Positions 32,811 through 38,816 of a stretch of DNA of 38,816 nt are shown here, in pieces (position 1 is the stretch's first letter; each line of letters starts with the position of its first letter). A model generated the notes under the pieces. It saw nothing but the letters and a program-made list of their open reading frames with translations. It had not been told where the DNA came from and did not search any database. Source of the DNA: Acidobacteriota bacterium (GTDB lineage: Bacteria; Acidobacteriota; Thermoanaerobaculia; Multivoradales; J023); contig RFGL01000151.1 of the NCBI GenBank assembly GCA_003697015.1, positions 1 to 38,816 of the forward strand, in the 5' to 3' direction. Both the position numbers and the translations under genes were made by a program.

Positions 32811-33728
32811 CTACCAGCTGCTCGACGAGCCGCCGCCGCCGAAGCCGCCGCCGGAGAAGCCGCCGCCGGAGAAGCCGCCGCCGCCGCCGGAGAACCAGCC
32901 GCCGGAAGACGACCAGCCGTTGCGCCGCCGGCGCCGGCGCTTCTCCTGCGCCTCGAGCAGGCGCCGGCCGGCGGCGGTCTTGTGCAGGAAGAGCCAGCCG
33001 AAGGGGAAGACGAGGCTCCACAGGATCATCATCACCACCGCTGCCGGGGTGCCGAAGAAGGCGGCGCCGAGGCCGCCCCAGAAGGCGAGGAGGAAGAGGA
33101 AGGCGAAGAGGGCGCCGATCCCCCGCGCCCGCATGGCGCCGAAGGACCAGGGGAAGAGGAGCAGCAGGATCACCACCCCGGACTCCTTATTGGCGCGGCG
33201 GGCGGTGCGCCGCGGCGGCGGCGGCAGCTCGGCTCCCGAGAGCACCGCCAGGACGGCGTTGACGCCGGCCTCGACGGCGCCGTCGGCGTCGCCCTGGCGC
33301 AGGCGCGGGCGCATGATCTCGTTCAGGATGCGGCTGGCGAGGGCGTCGGTGAGGGTCGGCTCCAGGCCGTAGCCGACCTCGAGTCGCATCTTGCGGTCGT
33401 CGCGCGCCAGGAGCAGCAGGACGCCGTCGTCGACCCCCTGACGGCCCAGCTGCCAAGTCTCGACCACGCGGATGGAGAAGTCCTCGAGGTTTTCGCCCTC
33501 GAGGCTGGGGATGGTGAGCACCGCCACCTGGTTGCCGGTCGCCTGCTCGTGCCGGCGCAGGGCCTCTTCCAGCCGCGCCTCGACCTCGGGGCTCAACATC
33601 TCGGCCAGGTCGTTGACCCGGCCGCCGAGGTAGGGCACCTCGAGGGCGGCGGCGTGGGCCCCGGCGAGCAGCGCCAGCAGCAGGACGGCCGCCCGCCGCC
33701 GGCGCGGGGCGGTGGCCGGCTCAGACAT
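32811..33728 (-). CDS. TPM-domain membrane protein (YgcG-like)
   Basis: A 305-residue protein with a signal peptide (about 1-28, AAVLLLALLAGAHAAALE) and an extracytoplasmic TPM domain (about 30-165: VPYLGGRVNDLAEMLSPE, QVAVLTIPSLEGENLEDFS, WQLGRQGVDDGVLLLLARDDRKMRLEVGYGLE). Hydrophobic segments follow near 185-250, then a basic stretch and a Gly/Ser-rich tail (GGGFSGGGFGGGGSSSSW). This is the usual YgcG layout. TPM proteins act with LemA, and roles in membrane stress or photosystem repair are known for relatives. The last codons of the upstream TPM gene overlap its start by eight bases. The ATG at 33728 gives the full signal peptide. Confidence 0.88.
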   Translation of the reverse strand: MSEPATAPRRRRAAVLLLALLAGAHAAALEVPYLGGRVNDLAEMLSPEVEARLEEALRRHEQATGNQVAVLTIPSLEGENLEDFSIRVVETWQLGRQGVDDGVLLLLARDDRKMRLEVGYGLEPTLTDALASRILNEIMRPRLRQGDADGAVEAGVNAVLAVLSGAELPPPPRRTARRANKESGVVILLLLFPWSFGAMRARGIGALFAFLFLLAFWGGLGAAFFGTPAAVVMMILWSLVFPFGWLFLHKTAAGRRLLEAQEKRRRRRRNGWSSSGGWFSGGGGGFSGGGFSGGGFGGGGSSSSW

Positions 33729-34374
33729 CGCGCACCCGCACGTCGTTGGCCAGCTCGTCGGCGTCGTCGGCGCGGCGCTCGACGCCGTGCTCGGCGAGCA
33801 GCTTGCCGCAGGCCTCCACCGCCTGCACCAGGGCCTCGGCGGCGCGCCGCTGGCGGATGCCGCGGGCGAGGTCGGCGGCGATGACGTCCCAGCTCGCGGC
33901 GTCGACCTTGGCGTTGATGCCGGCGTCGCGCAGGATCACCACCCGCCGTTCGTGGTAGGCGACGAAGATCAGCACCCCGGTGCGGTCGCGGGTGGCGAAG
34001 ACCTCCTCTTCGAGGAAGGCCTCGGCAGCGCGCCGGGCGGCCCGCCGCTCGAGGGTTTCGTCGGGCACCAGCAGGCGTTGGACGGGGGGCACGAAGCGGC
34101 CGAGGGCGTAACCGGCGACGGCGCCGGCAAACGGCGGTGCCACCAGCCACGCCGCCGGCACCCCCCACAGCTCGTGAAGATAGGACCAGCCGGCAGCCGC
34201 CATCGCCGCCAGCAGCGCTCCCAGGGTCGCCCCGGTCCACCACGCTTCGCGGTACTCGTCGCACCGCCCGACGACGTAGGTCACCACCTCGCCCGCGGTG
34301 CGCGCTTCGGCCCGGCGGGTGGCCTGGCGCACCGCCTGCAGCTGTTGCGGATCGAAGAGCTCTCGCACGCTCAT
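33721..34374 (-). CDS. Second TPM-domain membrane protein
   Basis: A 217-residue protein with a split TPM domain: the first part (about 4-45, LFDPQQLQAVRQATRRAEARTAGEVVTYVVG) is followed by two membrane segments (about 46-64 and 74-92), then the second part (about 104-205, AEAFLEEEVFATRDRTGVLIFVAYHERRVVILRDAGI). This membrane-inserted arrangement is that of the smaller TPM partner often found beside LemA and YgcG genes. The start at 34374 is the Met before VRELFDPQ; the open frame extends upstream without family similarity. It lies between lemA and the first TPM gene in one operon, with overlap on the 3' side. Confidence 0.82.
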   Translation of the reverse strand: MSVRELFDPQQLQAVRQATRRAEARTAGEVVTYVVGRCDEYREAWWTGATLGALLAAMAAAGWSYLHELWGVPAAWLVAPPFAGAVAGYALGRFVPPVQRLLVPDETLERRAARRAAEAFLEEEVFATRDRTGVLIFVAYHERRVVILRDAGINAKVDAASWDVIAADLARGIRQRRAAEALVQAVEACGKLLAEHGVERRADDADELANDVRVRDV

Positions 34375-34435
34375 GCCGTCGTCTCGATGGTGCCTTGCCG
34401 GGGCCGCGGCGGGGGAAGGGCCCTTCCGACCCGGC

Positions 34436-35038
34436 TCAGAACTCGACCTTCGGCGGTTGGTCGGCGCCTTCGGTGGCCTTGAAGTAAGGCTTCTCTTCAA
34501 AGCCGAGCAGCCTGGCGACGAGCACTGCGGGGAAACGCCGGCGGGCGGTATTGAAGGCCTGGGCGGCCTCGTTGTAGCGCCGGCGCTCGACCGCGATCCG
34601 GTTCTCGGTCCCCTCGAGCTGGCTCTGCAGGTCGCGGAAGCGATCCGTCGCCTTGAGCTCGGGATAGCGCTCGACCACCACCAGGAGGCGCGACAGGGCG
34701 GAGGACAGCGCCCCCTGGGCCTGCTCGAAGGCCTGCATCTGCTCCGCGTTCGGCACGCCGGTGAGCTGGGTCTGGCCCACCCGCGAGCGCGCCTCCACCA
34801 CCGCGTTCAGGGTCTCCTGCTCGAAATCGGCCGCTCCCTTGACCGTCGCCACCAGGTTGGGGATCAGGTCGGCGCGGCGCTGGTAGACGTTCTCCACCTG
34901 GCTCCAGGCGCTGGCCACCCCTTCCTCGAGCTCCACCAGTCGGTTGTAGCTGCCGAAGCCCACCGCCACCGCCCCGAGGGCGAAGAGGCCGACCAACACC
35001 AGTCCTATTCCCACGCAGCCCGCTGCGATTTTCTTCAT
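34436..35038 (-). CDS. lemA: LemA-family protein
   Basis: A 200-residue LemA protein: one N-terminal membrane helix (about 8-30, GIGLVLVGLFALGAVAVGF), then a helical bundle with the family stretches YNRLVELEEGVASAWSQVENVYQRRADLIPNLVATVKG (31-68), ALSRLLVVVERYPELKA and NRIAVERRRYNEAAQAFN. LemA proteins sit in the inner membrane with the bundle outside or inside the cell depending on species; the molecular function is poorly defined. It is the first gene of lemA-TPM-TPM; the upstream AGGAG lies about ten bases before the ATG. Confidence 0.95.
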   Translation of the reverse strand: MKKIAAGCVGIGLVLVGLFALGAVAVGFGSYNRLVELEEGVASAWSQVENVYQRRADLIPNLVATVKGAADFEQETLNAVVEARSRVGQTQLTGVPNAEQMQAFEQAQGALSSALSRLLVVVERYPELKATDRFRDLQSQLEGTENRIAVERRRYNEAAQAFNTARRRFPAVLVARLLGFEEKPYFKATEGADQPPKVEF

Positions 35039-35086
35039 GTCGCTTCGCTCCTACGGTCGCTGTGGCGTATGCCGCCAGTATATCCG

Positions 35087-36874
35087 CTAGTACCGCCAGC
35101 TGGTGACGTCCGCTCCTTCCGGCGCGGTGGCGAGCCAGTGCTCGACCAGCAGGCGGACGAAGCGTTGATGGTAGGTGAGACGGGAGTAGGCATTCAAGGT
35201 GGTGGCGTCGCCGGACCAGCAGTGCTCGTCGCGGGCGCCGTAGAGCACCGTGCCGCCGTAGGGGGGATCGGTGGTGCCGGCGAGGAACTTCTCCATCAGG
35301 TAGACGGCGTTGTTCAGGTAGTAGTTGTCCATCTCGCCGACGTAGATGTGGATCTTGCCCGCCAGCTTCGGCCCCAGCTCGGCCCAGTCGCGCTCCAGGA
35401 CGTAGCGCAGGTCGTAGTTCTCGCGCCAGTAGGCGGCGACCTGGTGGTCGATGGCGCCGGTGCGTTTGTCCCAGATGCGGCGCGGGTAGCCGTCCTCCCC
35501 CACCGGACCGAAGACCGCCTCCCAGACGTCCCACTGATCCCCCGAGCGCGACTTGCTACCCAGCACCAGCTCCTTGTGGTTCTGGCCTTCGAGGGTGGCG
35601 TTGACCTGGCCGAGGTAGTCGCGGTGGCCGGGGCGGGCGACGCGGCTCCAGGGCCCTTCGAGGTAGTAGGCGTTGTGGTCCTCGTAGACGTTGACCAGGG
35701 TGTAGGCCCGGAAGTCGATCGGATCCGGGCAGGCGGCGTGACTGCCGTTGTACTCCTCGGGATAGAAGACCTGCGCCGCCAGCGCCTCCCAGCCGCCGGT
35801 CGAGCCGCCGTAGAGGCCGCGCGCCCAGGGCCCCAGGCCCCGGAAGTGTTCCTCGATCCAGGGGATCAGCTCGTAGGTGATGGCGTCGCCGTAGGGGCCG
35901 AGGTTCTGCGAGTTGACGGCGTAGGAGTCGTCGTAATAGGGGTTGGCGTGCTGGATGAGGACGACGATCACGCGCGGAAAGTCGGGCCCGGTCCACAGGC
36001 GGTAGAAGTCGTAGGCCGCCTGCTGGCGTACCCGCTCGTAGCCGTGGGCGTCGCAGTCCGGGTGGTGGCCGTTGGGGCAGTGCTCGGCGATCCACTCGCG
36101 GTCGACCGGCGGCAGGTCGGGGTCGGGCGGGGTGGTGCGGAAGCCGCTCAGGGTGGCGGCGAAGTGGCCGTGGTTGATCGCCAGGGGGTAGCGCGCCTCG
36201 GGGTGCTCGGCGAAACCGTGGGGCAGGAGGAGCACCGCGCCGAGATGCATCGGCCGGCCCCAGAATTCGGACAGGAGCTCGCTCCGGATCCGCACGTGCT
36301 TGACGTACTCGCTGTCCGCCGGCGGCTCGATCGGCGGGATGGCGCGATCGAGCTCGAGGCGGATCGGCTGCGGGTCGCGGCGCCGCAGGGCGATTTCGAG
36401 CGGGGCGGTCAGCAGGTTGCCCGGGGCCCGATTCCAGCGCTGCCCCTCGCCGCGGTCCATCGGCAGCTTGACGACGTGGCCGTCGGCGCGGTGGAAGGTC
36501 TCGTAGCGGTGCAGCAGCGCCTGGACGCGGTAGGTGCCGTCGGGCACCTCGGCGAGGCTGGCGAGGGGGTAGCCGAAGACCGCGGCGTCGATCGACCGCT
36601 CCTCCCCCGGGCGCCAGCCTTCGACGTCGATGCCGAAGATCTGCTGGGTGCTCGGGTCGTCGCGGATCTGGAAGCGGGGCTCGGCGCCGTCGTCGGTCGA
36701 GATCATCAGCAGCAGGCGGCCGTCGAGGGGACCGGCGGCGAGGGACGCCGGGTAGGTGATGGCGAAGCGCACGCCGGCCGGGCCCTCGTCGTGGGGCCAC
36801 GAGGGCGCCGCGGCGAGAACCGCGACGGCGAGGCTCAAGCGGGCGAGGCGCGCGGGGCACAAGCTACCTCTCAT
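35087..36874 (-). CDS. Exported putative esterase (alpha/beta hydrolase)
   Basis: A 595-residue protein with a signal peptide (about 1-28, LSLAVAVLAAAPSW). The N-terminal third (to about 180) is beta-rich (VRFAITYPASLAAG, RFQIRDDPSTQQIFGIDVEGW). A hydrolase domain follows: LGAVLLLPHGFAEHPEARYPLAINHGHFAA at 211-240, nucleophile S358 in GLYGGSTGGWEAL, and probable later acid and base residues in YVGEMDNYYLNN and GARDEHCWSGD. The layout resembles the esterase D/feruloyl-esterase-type 'putative esterase' group. The ATG at 36874 has GGAGG six bases upstream. Substrate unknown; single-gene unit, divergent from the next carboxylesterase. Confidence 0.85.
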   Translation of the reverse strand: MRGSLCPARLARLSLAVAVLAAAPSWPHDEGPAGVRFAITYPASLAAGPLDGRLLLMISTDDGAEPRFQIRDDPSTQQIFGIDVEGWRPGEERSIDAAVFGYPLASLAEVPDGTYRVQALLHRYETFHRADGHVVKLPMDRGEGQRWNRAPGNLLTAPLEIALRRRDPQPIRLELDRAIPPIEPPADSEYVKHVRIRSELLSEFWGRPMHLGAVLLLPHGFAEHPEARYPLAINHGHFAATLSGFRTTPPDPDLPPVDREWIAEHCPNGHHPDCDAHGYERVRQQAAYDFYRLWTGPDFPRVIVVLIQHANPYYDDSYAVNSQNLGPYGDAITYELIPWIEEHFRGLGPWARGLYGGSTGGWEALAAQVFYPEEYNGSHAACPDPIDFRAYTLVNVYEDHNAYYLEGPWSRVARPGHRDYLGQVNATLEGQNHKELVLGSKSRSGDQWDVWEAVFGPVGEDGYPRRIWDKRTGAIDHQVAAYWRENYDLRYVLERDWAELGPKLAGKIHIYVGEMDNYYLNNAVYLMEKFLAGTTDPPYGGTVLYGARDEHCWSGDATTLNAYSRLTYHQRFVRLLVEHWLATAPEGADVTSWRY

Positions 36875-36986
36875 GGGCTTCCTCCGTGGACGTGTGAGGG
36901 GAGGCAGCCTACCACGGCGGCCGGCCGCCGGCGCCGCGTCCCGGCGGTTCGCCGCGCGACGCCGCCTCGCGATACCATGCGCCGTC

Positions 36987-37682
36987 ATGGAAACGACCGA
37001 CATTCTCCCCGCGATCGTTCAGGAGCCGCCGGGCGAGGCGCAGGCGGCGGTGATCTGGATGCACGGCCTCGGCGCCTCGGGCCATGACTTCGCCGGCGTG
37101 CCGCCGGAGCTCGGCCTGCCGCGCGACCTCCAGGTGCGCTACGTCTTCCCGCACGCGCCGCGCATCCCGGTGACCATCAACATGGGGCTGATCATGCCCG
37201 CCTGGTACGACGTCGCCAGCCTCGACGCCCGCGGCCAGGACGAGCGCGGCATCCGCCGCAGCGAGGCCATGATCCGCGCCCTGATCGAGCGCGAGACCGA
37301 GCGCGGGGTGCCGGCGGAGAAGATCGTCCTCGCCGGCTTCTCCCAGGGCGGCGCCATGGCCTTGCACACCGGCCTGCGCTACCCGGAGCGGCTGGCCGGC
37401 ATCATGGTCCTCTCCGCCTACCTGGTATTGCACGACAAGCTCGCCGGCGAACGCAGCGAGGCCAACCTCGAGGTGCCGATCTTCCAGGCCCACGGCCGCT
37501 TCGATCCGATGATCCCGATCGCCGCCGCCGAGCGATCGCGCGACTATCTGCAGAGCCTGGGCTACGACGTCGAGTGGCATGAGTACCCGATGGAGCACGC
37601 CGTCTGCCTGGAGGAGATCCAGGCCATCGGCCGATGGCTGACCCGGGTGCTGGCGGACGACGTCGCCGGCGGCGGCTGCTAG
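36987..37682 (+). CDS. Carboxylesterase/phospholipase family protein (EstB/YpfH-like)
   Basis: A 231-residue cytoplasmic serine esterase. WMHGLGASGHDF at 24-35 gives the oxyanion part, S119 in LAGFSQGGAMAL is the nucleophile, D173 in HGRFDPMIPI the acid, and H204 in YPMEHAVCLEE the base. This is the acyl-protein-thioesterase/carboxylesterase fold of normal length. No signal peptide. The substrate is uncertain; relatives hydrolyse short-chain esters or thioesters. The ATG at 36987 is in frame with the conserved start and shares the 112-bp gap with the divergent esterase gene. Confidence 0.93.
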   Translation: METTDILPAIVQEPPGEAQAAVIWMHGLGASGHDFAGVPPELGLPRDLQVRYVFPHAPRIPVTINMGLIMPAWYDVASLDARGQDERGIRRSEAMIRALIERETERGVPAEKIVLAGFSQGGAMALHTGLRYPERLAGIMVLSAYLVLHDKLAGERSEANLEVPIFQAHGRFDPMIPIAAAERSRDYLQSLGYDVEWHEYPMEHAVCLEEIQAIGRWLTRVLADDVAGGGC

Positions 37683-37715
37683 GATGACGGGCGATCCTCC
37701 GGCAGGGCGGAGCCC

Positions 37716-38816
37716 ATGGGCATGAGGTACGACAACCGGGCGCTCGTCGAGGCGATCATCGCCAGCGGCGAGGGCTACTACGCCGAGTTCAAGACCGCCT
37801 GGAGCTACGGCCCGAACGGCAAGGAACCGCGGCCGCTCAAGGAGGTGGCGCGGGACGTCGGCGAGACCCTGGTGGCCTTCGCCAACTCCGACGGCGGCGA
37901 TCTCCTGGTCGGCGTCGAGGACGACGGCGCGGTGACCGGCGTGCCGTATGAGGGCGATGCGCTGCGCTATCTGGTCAACGCCCCGAAGCGCGAGATCCTC
38001 GACGTCGACCTCGGCGCCACGGTGCGCACGGTCGCCCTCGACGGCAAGACGGTGCTGTGGTTTCGGGTCGAAGAGCACGTCGGCGAGCCGGTGGTCGACG
38101 CCCGCGGCCGCTGCCTGTGGCGCCGCGGCGCGCGCTCGGAACCGGTGCCGCCGCGGGAGATCGAGCGCCGCCGCCAGCACGTCCTGGGGGACGCCGGCTA
38201 CGAGGCGACGCCGGAGCCGCGGGCGGCGGTGGAGGATCTCGACCCGCTGTTGGCTCGCTGGCCGCGGCCTGGTCGTCCTCCTTCGCGTCCCCCTTTGCGT
38301 CCTCCTTTCAGGTTATGGCGTCACTTCGACGACTTCGAGACCCTGCTGCGCTACTGGAACCTGATCGAGAGCCGCAACGGGGTGGTGACCCTGCGCCGCG
38401 CCGCCCTCCTGCTCTTCGCCCGGGAGCCCCTGCGCTGGCATGCCAACAACCGCCTGCGCATCCGCCGGGTGCACGGCGACGACGAGGGCTTCGGCCGCCG
38501 TTTGCGCACCCGGGAGCAGGAGGTGAGCGGGCCGATCGCCGCCCTCATCCCCCGCGCCATCGACCTCCTGCAACGCGAGCTGGCGGCGGAGCGCCGGCAG
38601 GAGACGCTATTCTCGACCGCCCAGATCCTGCCGGAAGAGGCGATCAGCGAGTGCGTGGTCAACGCCGTCGCGCACCGCAACTACGCCATCGAAGGGCAGG
38701 CGATCGAGATCCTGCTCTTCCCCGACCGGGTGGAGGTCAAGAGCCCGGGCAGGTTGCCCGAGCCGATCACCGTCGAGGACCTGCGCCGCGAGCGCGGGGT
38801 ACACCGCTCGCGCAAC
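37716..38816 (+). CDS. AlbA_2/Schlafen-type ATP-binding protein, 5' part (runs off the window)
   Basis: At least 367 residues, open to the window's end. An N-terminal AlbA_2 (Schlafen-like) domain is visible: EGYYAEFKTAWS near 17-28, and FANSDGGDLLVGVEDDGAVTG at 62-82. After a low-complexity linker, DDFETLLRYWNLIESRNGVVTLRRAALLLF and the GHKL ATPase-like PEEAISECVVNAVAHRNY follow (the N-box Asn region), with VEVKSPGRLPEPI near the end. Such proteins are putative transcription regulators or nucleic-acid-binding ATPases. The ATG at 37716 is followed by a second in-frame ATG at 37722. A 12-bp tandem repeat lies in the linker. Residues beyond the window are unknown. Confidence 0.85.
   Translation, partial: MGMRYDNRALVEAIIASGEGYYAEFKTAWSYGPNGKEPRPLKEVARDVGETLVAFANSDGGDLLVGVEDDGAVTGVPYEGDALRYLVNAPKREILDVDLGATVRTVALDGKTVLWFRVEEHVGEPVVDARGRCLWRRGARSEPVPPREIERRRQHVLGDAGYEATPEPRAAVEDLDPLLARWPRPGRPPSRPPLRPPFRLWRHFDDFETLLRYWNLIESRNGVVTLRRAALLLFAREPLRWHANNRLRIRRVHGDDEGFGRRLRTREQEVSGPIAALIPRAIDLLQRELAAERRQETLFSTAQILPEEAISECVVNAVAHRNYAIEGQAIEILLFPDRVEVKSPGRLPEPITVEDLRRERGVHRSRN
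38274..38309 (+). repeat. 12-bp tandem repeat in the linker of the AlbA_2 protein
   Basis: Three in-frame 12-bp units (CGTCCTCCTTCG type) encode RPPS, RPPL and RPPF between the AlbA_2 domain and the next domain. The third base pattern is pyrimidine-rich and unlike the flanking GC-rich code. Confidence 0.9.

Overview
The window is a very GC-rich bacterial chromosome segment with densely packed genes on both strands, strong third-position G/C bias, frequent GTG/TTG starts and Shine-Dalgarno sites of the GGAGG type. No rRNA, tRNA, CRISPR array, integrase or intact transposase was seen. The gene mix suggests Acidobacteriota (possibly a Thermoanaerobaculia-like lineage) or another GC-rich Gram-negative: BamB/PQQ-like exported proteins, a membrane receptor Ser/Thr kinase, an AbgT transporter, LemA/TPM genes and a large exported multi-repeat protein. 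This placement is an inference from gene style, not from a marker gene.

Left part (1-4.3 kb): a histidine biosynthesis cluster hisC-hisB-hisH-hisA-hisF, with tiny overlaps within hisC-hisB and within hisH-hisA-hisF. It is interrupted by a small antisense HicB-like antitoxin gene between hisB and hisH. From 4.4 to 12.7 kb follow a HEAT-repeat protein, a DegT-type PLP aminotransferase, a GNAT/DUF6916-like pair, an unrecognised membrane protein divergent from a Nudix-winged-helix (NrtR-like) regulator, a secreted alpha/beta hydrolase, and chorismate synthase (aroC).

Middle (12.7-24.4 kb): a short repeat cluster sits between aroC and a three-domain Ada DNA-repair protein. It includes a duplicated copy of the ada 3' end, and it also supplies the last residues and stop codon of Ada. 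Then come a SAM O-methyltransferase, a FadD-type acyl-CoA ligase, a small KANL3/Tex30-like hydrolase, a TPR protein with a CPCC motif, a two-gene operon of exported proteins (PQQ-like propeller and LolA-like), an XRE regulator, and a luxE-luxC pair without other lux genes.

Right part (24.6-38.8 kb): a membrane receptor kinase (sensor, HAMP, degenerate cyclase domain, kinase) split by a +1 frameshift; an AbgT-family transporter; a 508-bp gap with a good promoter, a long leader and a minus-oriented terminator; a 1079-residue exported protein (beta-helix-like head with a GDSDK tandem repeat, five Ig/cadherin-like repeats, three InlB-B-like repeats); a lemA-TPM-TPM operon on the minus strand; two esterases; and the 5' part of an AlbA_2/GHKL ATP-binding protein that runs off the window.

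The most unusual items are the repeat-derived Ada tail and 3' duplication, the kinase with inverted receptor-cyclase architecture and a frameshift, the non-luminous luxE-luxC pair, the antisense hicB inside the his cluster, and the Asp-to-Glu change at the HisA general-acid position. No clearly new multi-gene defence or biosynthetic system was found.
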